Shown here one piece after another: positions 1 to 12,571 of a DNA stretch of 64,000 nucleotides; within the stretch, counting starts at the first letter, position 1, and each line of letters opens with the position of its first letter. This DNA comes from Luscinia megarhynchos. Taxonomy: Eukaryota > Chordata > Aves > Passeriformes > Turdidae. Below the pieces are notes generated by a model that saw nothing but the letters and a program-made list of their open reading frames with translations, made no database searches and was not told the origin of the DNA. The position numbers were made by a program, and so were the translations under genes. The stretch lies in assembly GCA_034336665.1 (NCBI GenBank), contig JAPFBE010000002.1:35257406-35321405 (forward strand), in the 5' to 3' direction.

Positions 1-1469
1 AGCAAATCAAAGTAAACCAAACCCCCAAGAAACAAACAAAAAAAAATCAGACAATAATTACAAGACAGTGGAAAATATCTATCCCACTAATTTTGGCTTT
101 GAATGTCAGATTTATTCAGAATAAAAGTGGGGAGCTCAAGTCCTCTGTCAGTCAATGACAGGTAGTTGTCTGTCTCTGAGAAATAGGGAATGTGTGCATT
201 TTGTAAATGGGAGATTTCAAGATAGAGATTTATAAGAACCTAAAATGTGAGATGTGAATTTATATCAACATTACTCTCCATCACTTCCACCACCTTTTTA
301 TGAAGTACTAACACTGCTATGAATATACACAGGAGAGATTTCTTAAGCATAGCCTTCCTTACCAAGAGGACTGACACCTTTTCTGTACTTAACGACATTA
401 GTTTCTGAAGCTTTCTTTTTTAGGCAGTGGCACATATTATTTCAATAACTAACCACCTACTTACCTGCATACCTACCCATAATTTGCAATTTCTTCTTAG
501 AACCTTCCTTTGTAGAGGCTAAATCACTCTGCCATAATAGTTTTACTGGAGTTAAGAGTGTTTACTACTTTTGCCTGTTTGTTCCTGCATGGTTAACACC
601 ATGGTCAGCTAAAGAGAGATAAAGGATATAGATGCTGTGCATGTCCATACACAGCTGTTTCTAAAACTCTGGGCAACACTGTGCAATGCAAGTCTCAACA
701 CATCTTTGTGTAGGTTCCTAAAATCTATACACTGCACACTGGCTTTTGTTAATTTTGAACCCAATCTACGAACTTTGTACCTCTGTACCTTAAAAGAATC
801 TTAATATATTTCATTATCAGGAACCATGGCAAATCAGTAGCTCACTTTAGCCAAAAACACCTTAAGTTATATGTATAAAATTCAGTTTGCAACCCTCCTT
901 AATATGAAAAAGGGTGGCAAGTTTTTCTTGGACTGATGCAATCCACAGCTGAGACCCAAGGACTTTGTTCTAACTACTTCATTTCTAACCAGTACCACTA
1001 ATTATGATATTATTGAGATTAGATGAAAAAACTACATAAAGCAATGACTCTTCTCTTTATAGTCAGAAAAGAGATACAATTGCTCAGTACAAACTGAGTG
1101 ATTCTTACACATCAAATTTCAAGCTCAGAAGAAGTAAAACACACAAAAAAAGGCTGTAGACAACAAACCTTAGGAAGAAACCAATGTGTATTTTTAATCA
1201 CCATCAGCTGCTTCCATGAAGATGTAATTCCAGCATGTGGAATTCAGGCTGTTCCCAGTTTAAGGCAAATCTGCTGGTCTTTGGAGGGTTTTGTGAGATC
1301 AGATCTATTTCCCAGACATCAGTTCTCACAATGATCACAGGATCCCGGCAAAACTGTTTTCTCACTAGAGCCAGTAAGTTTGCTGTGCTGCAGGAGGAGA
1401 TTTGTGAATATGGATCACAGAATTTGCACAGGTGCTTGGCTGAGAAATGACCTTTTATTGCTTTCAGTG

Positions 1470-1532
1470 CTAAATACAAAATTCATTTCTTTCAGCTGAC
1501 ACTAAATACAAAATTCATTTATTTCAACTGAG
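1470..1532. repeat. Imperfect tandem duplication, period 32 bp
   Basis: A segment beginning CTAAATACAAAATTCATTT starts at 1470 and again at 1502, with only a couple of substitutions between copies. Two copies only. No coding role is apparent. Confidence 0.8.
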
Positions 1533-2580
1533 CTTTCTTTCATCAATTCCTCACACATGTAAATCCAATAACCGCTACCACTCACCTCTAAAAAGAATCA
1601 ATCTGTCTCTCCCAAAGGATTAAAAAAGGATTGTTCATTTGTTTTAAAATATTAGGAAAGTTTTATGGGGATCAGGACTTAAAAAGTGCAAAGATTAAAA
1701 GAAAAAAAGACACTGAAGCAAAGACTAGAATAATCCACAAAATTTAGATGGAACTATATGTTTTCATAATGAATACCAGAAAAATACATGGCTGATGACT
1801 ATCCAATGGTTTTTATTTCTTCCTTTTCATTTTTTTTGGTAGGCATACTACTATTTAATAGATATGCACAATGTGATACATGAGGGAAATTCAGTGGTTT
1901 ACCTCTGGAAATTTTTTAGCTCACACTTGACCAAAAGTCCAGTAAAATTTTTTAAAAATAAAATTTCAAAATGTGAAGGCTACTTCTTGCTCTCCTAATT
2001 GGCTATTTCAGGACAATATAGAATCTTGTGGGTCCAAATATGTGTTAGACACATGAAAAAATCAGAAACAGAGTTCGCACAATTCAATTTGGAAAAAAAG
2101 ATTATAAATTTTTCCAGCAAGCTGACATACCTGAGAAATTTATCCTAAACCCCATTTTCAAGCTACATCACACCTTTCTCTATGAGGTCTTTTTTTCCTG
2201 ATTCTGACTCATTTGCTCAAAGCACCTGTTTTTGTATGGCACCATCCTTTGGATGAAAAGACACGATTGTTTTGCTATGGGTGTCCTAATTTCTATTTTG
2301 AACTACATTCTGAGGTTACAGAAGGGCTTATCTAGAAAATACCAGGCAATCTAGAGAAAATATCAGGAGAAGATTCTCCTGACTTTGTTAGTGACTCTGA
2401 AACTAATGAAATGACTCTGAAACTCTGAAACTAACCCACCAAAATTTTTTGACAGATAGCAAGTGACATCAGGTGACTCTGATTCTACTAACTTCAGCAG
2501 CCACCTAATTGGCTGTTAGGAACTCCACTGTCAATTAAAAAATGATCTTGTCTTTGAATAGAATCATCAAGAAAAAAATA

Positions 2581-2588
2581 TGACGTCA
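2581..2588. promoter_or_regulatory. Perfect CRE palindrome TGACGTCA
   Basis: An exact 8-bp cAMP response element, the binding site of CREB/ATF factors. It lies about 16.6 kb upstream of the VSTM2A start codon in otherwise ordinary AT-rich DNA. An 8-mer can occur by chance in 64 kb, although CpG depletion makes this less likely. Function is not shown. Confidence 0.3.
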
Positions 2589-3559
2589 CAATTTTTCTTA
2601 AGTTATTGTGGAGAATAATAGTGAGCATAGTTAACTTCATTTTCATATTAGCTTGTAGGCATATTCCCCACATCTTATAAAACACCCCCAGTGCCAGAAA
2701 ATAAAAGCAAATGACAGACATGCAGAAAAATTCACCTCTGCAGTGTTAATTCAGTGTTGAGTTTTTTTATTACTTGGTCAATTCTTACACATGACCCCAG
2801 TCTTCCTCTGTAAAAGGATGAATTACATTCAGGAAAGTAATGATGTGCTCAAATTTTTTTATCTTCTTTTTCTGTAAAGTATGGCCTTAGGTCTTGTTTT
2901 CACTGCATTATTCAAGCTCTCCTTTAAAGCCATTTGTTTAGACTTCTCTGTGGTGCCCATGACTGTAGTTCTTGAACAGTAATGCCTTTAGTTTTACAAC
3001 TGCCTATAAAGTATGACTTGAATATTATCCTCATTTTACACTGGGTAGCTAAAGCACCAAGATTAAGAACCACTGATTTGAGGAACTCATTGTCTGGGCT
3101 GACTCAGGCTTGAGTGTTCTGCCTGCTCACCCTGCTTGAATCTCACCTCCCAAAGACTGCAGCCTCCACGTCAGTCCATCAACACCAGGTACTTTGCCAT
3201 TTGGGGAGCTCCTACCACCAAGTATCAAAAGCAGGTCATAGAGAAATGGGAAAGGTCATTAGTCAGCACTATAAAAAATGTATTTTAAACAGCTTGCCTA
3301 GGATCAGGCAAAAATTCTGCAGCAGTATCAGGGACAGAAATAGAAATCATCTTTTCAATGACCTCATCAGGAGGTAACCTTTGTAGCCTTGCCTCATGCA
3401 TGGTACAAGTTCCAGCTTCTGTAAGAGAGAGGCAGGGGGCCCTGAGGAAGTAGCCTCCCTCATGCTCTGAGGCATTTCATTCTGAATTTCCAGTCTGCCC
3501 TCTCTGAGACTGAAGCTGGGTCCTGCAGTATCAAAGAGCCCAGAGATGTGTCATTAAAT

Positions 3560-3880
3560 ACATAATGGGACCTATGCTGGAACAGACCAAAGGTCACTCA
3601 GTGTCATATCTAACAATGCTTAATAGAGGTTACTTAGAGGAAAACTGCAAGAAACAGTTGAGATATGGACTGGCATAACTTTCTACCTTGCAAAAATAAG
3701 AAGCTTAAGGTTTCTCTCATCCATACTTTGTCCTTTATATTTTTTGTAGAGGCAGAAGTTGCATCCAGGCTAGTGCATTTAATAGCCATCAATGGACATT
3801 CATGAAATAAAGCTGCTTAATTAATTTCTAAATATATTAGTTTCCTGCACAACATCTTACAGCAAGAAACTTTCTAATTG
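3560..3880 (-). mobile_element. Ancient, strongly decayed CR1-type LINE 3' region (reverse orientation)
   Basis: Between 3574 and 3870 a series of short blocks follows, in order, the layout of an old amniote CR1-type repeat read from its 3' end: GCTGGAACAGACCAAAGGTC near 3576, then a block near 3630 resembling the usual CTTAG-GGAA-AGTGCAAGAA part, then TTAATAGCCATCAATGGACA near 3780 and CACAACATCTTACAGCAAGAA near 3850. Divergence is high and there are deletions. The assignment rests on recalled consensus sequences, so the exact subfamily is unknown and the boundaries are approximate. Confidence 0.6.
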
Positions 3881-6800
3881 AGAACTATAACAAAAATATT
3901 TATCCCAAATAGCCTACAGACCTATTTATTACATTGTCTTTCTGGAGTGGAACATTTGAAACCCTTGGGGTCAGAGGAGAAAATATCCTGAATCCTGCAC
4001 ATTAAAGGATGACTGCTTTAACCCAAATGTACAAATCAAGATAGTGATTGCCATGTGTAACCTAAGACAGTGAATGTGTCAGGCAAGCTGTTTGAATTTA
4101 TAGACTGTTCTGGCACCCCAACTCCAGTTACAGGGGGAGTTTCTCTGATGTACATTCTCAACAGGAATAACTCTTGATTAATGTCTTTTACAGTTTCCAG
4201 CTGATACAAACACAAGGTATTCACAAATATTCAAGGGGCATTATAGATTTGAAAGCAGATGACATCAAGAAAGCTTTGCTGATATTTCTTAATGCACCTG
4301 AATCCCTGCCTACTTTCTCCCCTTGTATAAATATACACATTTATACACAGAAATTGCATTGGCATTTCAATACTAATGAAAGAGTGAATTTGTCTCTGAA
4401 ATAACAATGGAAGATGTGAAAAGTTCTTTAAAAATAATAGGTATTTTTTAAGTCTCCTGTGCTGATACACTAGATACCATTTCACCATATGATGGAATGT
4501 TGAGAGCTTCACCTTAAATTTATTTTATGGAATCCATAGAAGTTGCTAAAGCACCAAGCTCCAAACAGCTTAGGAATATTTAACTCATATGGTTAGAAAG
4601 GTTCAGCTATGTAACCTTGAAACAGTTATGTCTCCCCGGTAGATCAGAGTAATAGCCATACACAAAAACCATACAGGTATTAGTTAAATGAAGCACAATT
4701 AAAGGAAGTTATAAATGACTGACCCTTGTCAGGTAGTCATAAAAAGGAAGAGCAGTTATACATCACCCCCAAAAGCTTGGTTTTAAACTTTCAGACACTG
4801 TTCAGTCCACTAAAATCATCCTAATTTATAAGCAGTAAAATGTTTAGTGGGACAACTTAGGAAAGAAGAATCTATGAGAGAAATTATGCAGTTAATGGAG
4901 AATTGCTCAAGTTGTAATTTACTAAATATTGTTGTAGATTTCTTGTGTCAGGCTGCAATAAAAGGAAGATGTTACTAAATTAATTTATACTGGTTAATTA
5001 ACTCTTAGATAATAACTAACCATACTTTTATGCAATGCAAATACAATATTTTAAGCCAGACACCTGAGGTTAGACATTCAAAGTCTCATAGTACCAGCTG
5101 CTTTGCAGATCTTCGACTTATGAATGGACTTAAATGGCTGAAAGCAGACAGACACATTTGAATATTGCTTTGTTACAGCATTGCTGTACTGATTCAACAA
5201 TTAATGCAATCTGCTACTTCATTCTAATTGGCCCCTGTGTATCTGACATACTTGCTAAAAATTTGTTCCGTGAAAAATGAAAGTTAGGATGGAAAATGAA
5301 AACTGGACTGTATGTAGGTTTTTATAAACACTGCCCAAGAGTACAGAGGAGCATAGTTTCGTAGTTATTTATTTGAGTGGCACATATTTACTTGGGAGTG
5401 CTGGACATTCTTCAATAATGCATATCACCTCAAGCTAGGAAAATGTGACTAGCTAAAGGCAGGGATGCAAATGATGCTGTGTAAGCTTTTTCCTCCTTTC
5501 TTCAGTCCTTTATTTGCAGTGGGGAGGGGGGCAGAGGGAGAGGGATGGAAAGAATTATAAGAAAAGGCTTGGTGTGCTACATTTGCTGTCTGGACTTGTT
5601 CCCGCTGTTTGCCTTTAAAGTGGTCTTATATAGTTGTTGTTCTAAGAATAAATAAATAAAAATAAGTTAAAAAAGCCACATTTTCAAAGAATTTGTTTTG
5701 TGAAAAGCCTTGACAGATTTTTAGAACTGGCTATGGAAAAGCCGCAGGAACAAAAGTCACATCTGCACCCCAGATTCAAAGTGAATCCAAACCAAGTTAT
5801 AGTTAATAGCTGAAAAGGTCAGTTTTGCTTTTTTTGGGGGCATCCATTTTCCTGCTCGTGATCCTTCCAAAGTTTGGAAGAAAAAAGTCTCTGATAAAAA
5901 TATTTTTTGAAATCCTGCAGATAATTGTTTGTCCCATTGCCAAGTACATTTTTAATACTAAGACTCTACAAGATACAAACTAAAGAAACTCACTGAAGCT
6001 GACAGGCCTGAGGATATCACTAAGGTTTTTTCACGTTGTTCCTCTAACACATGGAATTCCCAGGAAGGGCAGAACCATGCCAGAAAACCTCAGTTAGATC
6101 CTAACATTACAACATCACCCTCAGAGGAACTGGGCACAAAAAATAATGATAGTGCTACAGCAAGTGGGCCATTTTAGTGAGTGACCACTGACAAGTTAGA
6201 CTTAGAACAAATACATTAGTTTTCATCTGTGAATTCCAGAGTTCTTTGGACTGATTTATCATTTTAAACTCAAATCTGCATAAAGGACTTCTAATTCTGT
6301 GCAGCATTCCCAGTGCAGGGAAAGTCAATGCCAGAACAAGGATCAGAGCTGAGCTCCTCTGAATTTATGCCTGATAGGATTTAACCAGCTGGCTGGACTG
6401 TGGGGTTTTGTCAAAACGTTATAAAACTTCATTTTGACATTTAGATAGCTCACTGGGGGGAGGAAATTCACACTCTTGGTTGGTGTTTCCTGATACTTGC
6501 TGGGCATTTCAGATCAATTTAGGAAAGGATAACACTGGAGTGGAGGCTAGCCCTTTATTTTATTTGTTGGTCAGTGACAGACCAAAAAATCTGAATGATT
6601 TCACCAAAGCCCTCACCAGTGTTAAAGCCACCTTGCTCTCTGCCCTGCTTCTTTCCTGTGAGCTGCTGGTGGAAGGTATTTCTCTGCAAGCATCACTTTG
6701 TGGTTTTCCAGTACAAGGATGGAGCCATCCTTTCTTGCAAAGCAAGGCTAGTTGCTGCTGGGCAACTTTTAACTTCCTTATTGCTCTTTGCAGTACCTGC

Positions 6801-9689
6801 AGAAATGAGACCAGTGTGTTCAGAAGAAAAGTCCATCTTTCTTTATTTTGTGCTTCCACAGTCCTTTACAATTTACTAAATGCTCCCCAGGGGTCAACTT
6901 GTGTAGCAGTGCTGTGCATTATGTGTGACTGCCATGGCAGCACTTACACCAGCACCGGGGAGAATTACACCTGAAACGCTCCCTCTGGTTTTATAGTACA
7001 GAGCTGTGCCCTCTGCAGTGCCTCCAGCTTTACAGTACAAAGAACTAGAATGACTCACTGTCCTACTTCAGATTCAAGAGAAAGCTGACTTTTGCCTTGC
7101 TATTAAGGAAAGGGGGAAAAAAAAAGAAAAAAAAAGCTTTTAGGCATCTGCTGTTCCAGCTGTAAAGATGTGGCAGGCAATGTAAATTGAGCATTCTTGG
7201 CAGGTAGCTTCTTCCTAATGTTTATGGGTCAGGTTGTCAGACATGAACAGCAGGGTCAGCCAACTTCTTTCCTACAATAAGTGACACACATTTTTACTTG
7301 TAGAGATCTGAGTGATTTTGTGCTCTGACCATCTTATCACTGGTTTTGTTTACCAAGCAAAATTTTAAATGAATTTTTAAATCACATTTTAAATTATCTT
7401 CAATCAGGTGAGTGTCTAGATGCAAAAGGCATTTTTTTCTGCTTCAGGTACTGTGCCAATAATTCAGATTTTCCTAGCATTACTTTGCAATAATACAAAC
7501 CAGCCACCACCAAACATATTTACTGCTTGTATATATAATTAAAAACAATTAAAACAATTAAAAGCATTCAGTTGATAGGAGTTTCTGATGGAGTCTGTAA
7601 AGAAGTGTGAAATCAAAGTTCATTTTTTTTCTCCAACTTGACATTGTTTCTTCACTTTCTTCTGAAATTATATAATCAGACTATTAGAAGTGCAAGACAC
7701 CCCTTGAATTCATGGTCGAAACACGAATGATGTGACATCCCTCCTGACACCAGGAGGCAAATCTTTTTAAATTTTAGAGAGATAACTTTTTCTTCCAAAA
7801 CCAAAGTCATCCTGATGAAAACAATAATTATTTTTTTTAACCTAAGAAAGACATCAGGGAGAATCACTTGATCTCAGTAATAGAAGAATCATTTTCCCAA
7901 AGCTTTCCTTTGTTATCAAAGCTTAATGTCATGCATTTGTGGAAAGAACCAAACTCCTTCTCAGAAAATATTATTTCCATAAGGATTTTCTTTTATTTTT
8001 CATAGATTTCCGTATCTATATTCCATCTTATGTTTTTTACATCTCTGTAAGTGATTGTATTATTATAGGTAAATGTTAATGTCTTTCTCTTGGATATTTA
8101 TTTTATGGAGGAATGGACAGAACCATGGAAATCTTATGAGTGCATTGGTTGCCTAAGCATATGTTCCTTGTGCTGAAATGGCACCTTAGGATAACCTAAC
8201 TCGTGTCTAGCTGCACTCTCTAGAAGATTAGGATCACCTGCTCTGTCCTGAAACTGCCAACCTTATGCCAGCACCTGGAAACCCAGTAATACCAGCCCAC
8301 ACCTTTAGGATACGGGGCTGGGTTGCTCTCCTTTTCCAGAGGAGTGTTAAAGACCAAGTACTGCCAGTAAAACACGACTTAAGGGTTGTTACTTTTACAG
8401 CCCTTGTACCTGGAGTGCAATGGCAGATACAAGGATGAAGTGCAAAACACCTTCTGGCTCTTTTTTTAAAATACATCTCACGTAGTCAGAGGAGAGCCCA
8501 CTGCAACACAAGCTAGGTCCCAGAATTAGAGAGTTATCTTGGACTGACATCTTTTCACTCTTCCAAATGCTGTATTAATTAAATTCTCTTGTAATCTTCT
8601 GGAGTGGCAGCAAAAAGCTGCTGTTGTGGCAACCCTAGAGCTGTCCCTCAGGAACAGGCTCATGCTGAAAATTCAGTTTACAATAGCTTCTTCTAAAAAG
8701 TTCAGATACTTGGCTTTAACTGATATTGCATTTTTCAGAGTAATTGTGACATTTTATTTGTATGACTACAGAGAAAAATATGAATATTTCAACAGAGGGA
8801 CAGAGCCAGTTTCCATTTAGATCAATTAATATTCTCAGGTTTTTCTTCTGAAATTATATCAAGCCTTTAATAAACAAAATTTTATTTTACTTAAATGGAA
8901 TATGAAATGGTAGTATTCTACAGGAGGTAAGAGTGGTCTTTTTTGTTAAAATGCCTGCATCTGCAGGTTTCTTCCATTTTCAACAGATGCATTAGCTTCA
9001 CATTTCTATTTTGTACTTAATGTCATAATATGATATTAAAACCCCCAACCCTGGTTTCTCATTATGCTGAGCTTTACTAGCATAATTATTTTTCAGGCTT
9101 CGCTTAATTATATGCCCTACCATGTGTTACTTTTCAACATCCTAAGTGGTACCACCTTACTGCTAGGAATATTAAACAAGGAAAGGCAACACTCTTTTGT
9201 TTGGTTACACAGCATGCAGTGTTTTTCATAAAACCCTCCTCCCATTTTCTGAATTATATCCTTTACAAGATTTTAAAGAAGGGCACTTACAGTCATACTT
9301 GCTCTAAAATGTTAAGGTTTGTGTGTGGTTTTTTCTATTTCCCATATCCCAAACATTCCCTTTATTCAAAAAGAAATTTAGGAAAGAAAAAAAATGTAGA
9401 AAAAAGAAAAAAAAAAAAAGAGAGAGAGAGAGAAACTTTGAAAGAAAAGAAACTACAGAGATTCAGAAGTTTTTTTTCAGGTCATTTTTTATCTTATCCT
9501 GTCAAAATGACAAGATAGTAATCAAGGTGAAAAATAAAGCACTGGAAAAACTACTTATCTGCAAATGGTATTTCTTATGTACCTAATATTGTGTTTACCT
9601 TAAACAATGGAAATACTTAAGAATAAATGAAAAAAATTAACAGTAATAAAAAATATATGAAAGTTTTTGATCCAGTTCAACTGAATCAC

Positions 9690-9845
9690 AAATTCACAGA
9701 ATCAATTAGGTTTGAAAAGAACTCTACAATCTTTGAATCTAATCTATGACCTAACACCTTCAAGTCAACCAAACCACGGTAATAAGTGACATGTCCAGTC
9801 TTTCCTTAAACACCTCCAGTCCAGGCAGTGTTGGATGAGAATTCA
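9690..9845 (-). mobile_element. CR1 LINE 3' end, 5'-truncated (reverse orientation)
   Basis: Starts with the reverse complement of the CR1 terminus (CACAGAATCAATTAGGTTTG), followed by the GAACTCTACAATCTTTGAAT and CCAGTCTTTCCTTAAACACC blocks typical of avian CR1 copies. It is moderately diverged. No reverse transcriptase coding sequence is left, as expected because most avian CR1 insertions are heavily 5'-truncated. Confidence 0.85.
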
Positions 9846-10654
9846 AATCAAGCCTTTTACATCCCCAAAACTTTTTCATTATAATACAAAACCACAGAAA
9901 CTTCTCACCACACAAGTGTTAAACATTGAAAGTTTGACTAACCGACCCAGAAATGCTATTTTTAAAAGGAGTATGGTTTTCTTCTGAGAATAATTTTAAA
10001 GAGTTTGATTTTAAGAAACATATTGACAATGTCCAAGGAAGTGAGACAAATGGAATTTTTATATAGTCAACTCTTCTATATCATCCAGAGAAAGTGTGAA
10101 CCCTAGGCCACTGAAGTAATAAAAAAATAACATTTCCCATTAGTTAAATCAGCTTTTTTGTCAAACTGAAAATGAGGAGATATTAGGAATGTCACAAAGA
10201 CAGAAAGCTATTTTAATAGATTAGCCAAAATGAAGTTCATTTTGCTTTATTTTGTGGCTTATTTTCTTTCACAATATTGCAAGTCATAATTCTAAAACAT
10301 AACCTCTCTAAAAAACAAGCAAAAATAGGAAACTAACCAACCAACCAAAAAACAAAAGCTCAAATTAAATGTTACTGACAAATCATCCTGAAAAACAAAG
10401 TAACCTGTCAATCATTTCCAATCAACAAATCCTAACATTTAATCACAAGCATATTCACACTTCAACATGGATCCACTTCTGTCTTTAAGCTTCTAATTAA
10501 TAATTGTGTTGTCAAAATGCAGAATCATGAATAGTCCTTAAGGCTTTTCCTGTACAGAAGATGATGAATACTTGCACTTAGCCAATCAAAAGTTCATTTA
10601 GTTGTTAAAGAATATTTGTATTTAAAGTAGAATCATTTAATTATAAAATTATTA

Positions 10655-10742
10655 CCGTTGGAAAAAGCCTTTAAGATCATCAAGTCCAACCATTAATCCA
10701 ATCCTGCCAAATCTACTAAACCATGTCCCCAGGAAGGCTCAA
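10655..10742 (-). mobile_element. Short CR1 LINE 3' end (reverse orientation)
   Basis: The block GGAAAAAGCCTTTAAGATCA followed by CAAGTCCAACCATTAATCCA and CCATGTCCCCAGGAAGG is the reverse complement of the CR1 3' UTR. It is about 90 bp long, diverged, and lies 0.8 kb from another fragment in the same orientation. Confidence 0.8.
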
Positions 10743-11016
10743 ATATTCGAAATCACAGGCTTTTTGCCATTTTAAGTATAATTTTGAATGTTAAAGTGAA
10801 TATCTAATTAATGATTATTGAAAAAGGCACTTCTCTCTAGGCTGTGAACTACTGTTCCATGGATCTTTCTTAGTACAATGGACTTATTGTAGCAGGGTAA
10901 ATTATGTCACCCATACTGATACTTCATATCAAGGATGTAATTTTCTTTACAGAATATAGATGCATGAAAAAAAACAGTGGAACAAATTCTTACTGATCCA
11001 CAGAATGTGAAGACTA

Positions 11017-11073
11017 CAGAGAGAGAGAGACAGAGAGACAGAGAGACAGAGAGACAGAGAGAGAAAGAGACAG
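11017..11073. repeat. GA / GAGACA simple repeat
   Basis: A purine-rich array beginning as GA dinucleotides and changing to GAGACA hexamers, about 57 bp, with a small interruption (AAAG) near the 3' end. On the other strand it is a TC/TGTCTC pyrimidine tract. Confidence 0.9.
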
Positions 11074-12550
11074 GTAAAAACCAGATTGTTCTAAGGTGAG
11101 TTCGTCAAATACTGGACAGTTTCTTTCTGCTAAAGCTCAGATGAAAATTAGTCTTTGATAGGTTTCTGCTTACCAGCTACCTTTGTAAGAAAAACTTTCC
11201 CATTTTGCAATGATCTCTGGAGCTCTCTTGGCTTCTCAGTCCTGCATCGTGAAGGACCTCCCAGTTATGAAATTTACTTGAAAACTCATAGGCAGGGAAA
11301 TACAGTAAAATAATGCCTGAAGACAAATGCTGACACTCTTGCTTTTTGCCTCTCAAGAAAACTCCTTTCACAGGCTGAAACTGCTATGGTAGCTGTTTCG
11401 TTGATCTATATAAAACTTAAAGCAAAGGAAATACCTGTAGTTAAATGATGAAAGTGAATTTATTTACTAAAAAAAAACTGAATAATTTTGTATGCAAATA
11501 TCTGAAGCTTTGCCAGTGTGTTTCATCATCTCCTCTCTGAAGTTTTCCAATGTGTTGAAAAGGCATTATAGTAGGCATTTTGCATTGTCATTGTCTTACC
11601 TCAAAGGGATATGCAATATCCACTGTCAACACAAACAGACTACTTTATTTTGAAAATTCTTATATTTGCTCTCATCAGCAGCATAATGAAAGATTACAGT
11701 TTTATTATATCAGAGCTCTCTTCCTTTTCAAGCTAAAGGTACTTCACTACTTCACTACAGCATACTTTTGTTTCTTTGTTGTTTTTTTAATTTTAAAAAA
11801 ATGCATAAAGCTATTTGGAGAATAGCTAAAAGGAATTGAATTCTTTAGCTGAAAAGGTTTGTACATGTCTCATGTTCTCCTGGATAAATAATCAGGAATA
11901 ATGATTTTGTCATAGCTGATCACAGACAGATAATGATCAAATGGTTCTTCTCACAGACTGTCTTGTTTGGGAGTTGCACTGACTTTCTCAGTTTTCAGTT
12001 TCCCAGCTTGCTGGGAGAAGTTGCAGTAATCTGTTCCTATCCTCAGCTTTCTCCTTCCTTAAAGAACTGTCCACAAGAGGGCTAGGCACAGCATAGATTA
12101 AAAACACACAACAAAATTCCTTAAATATTTAATAAAGACAGCAATGTCATAATTTAATCTTGATATGGACTGACTGGGATTTTTCAGAAATGCAACAGTT
12201 ATTGTAGATAGAAATTCACAAGACTATAATATGGTTAAATTTGTACAACTTGTGGATGTTCATAAAGCTTAAATGACAACTGAAAATTACATCATAGCAA
12301 AAATAACCACAGACCAGCATTGTTCATAAAGACTTTTTTGACTAAAATTTTGTTTCCAAACCAAACAATCAGATAACAGATATGATGAAGCACCAGAAAA
12401 AGCATTTTCAAGTGCTAAATAAGGAACTTGTCTTGCAAGAAAACAGTTTTTCCCTAAGGCTACTCACTACCTTCATGATTTATTGTAAACCTTCAAAGTG
12501 GGAAAAAAAAAACTACAAAAAGACTAACAACAAAAAATAACCAAAAACCC

Positions 12551-12571
12551 CAAACAAACAAACAAACAAAC
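12551..12571. repeat. CAAA tetranucleotide repeat
   Basis: About five CAAA units inside a longer A/C-rich, G- and T-poor stretch (roughly 12.49-12.65 kb). No other feature is seen in the flanks. Confidence 0.8.

Noticed and set aside
6480..6974. 164-codon open frame upstream of the gene
   Set aside because: Its reported start is TTG rather than ATG, there is no recognisable domain, and no splice or conservation evidence.
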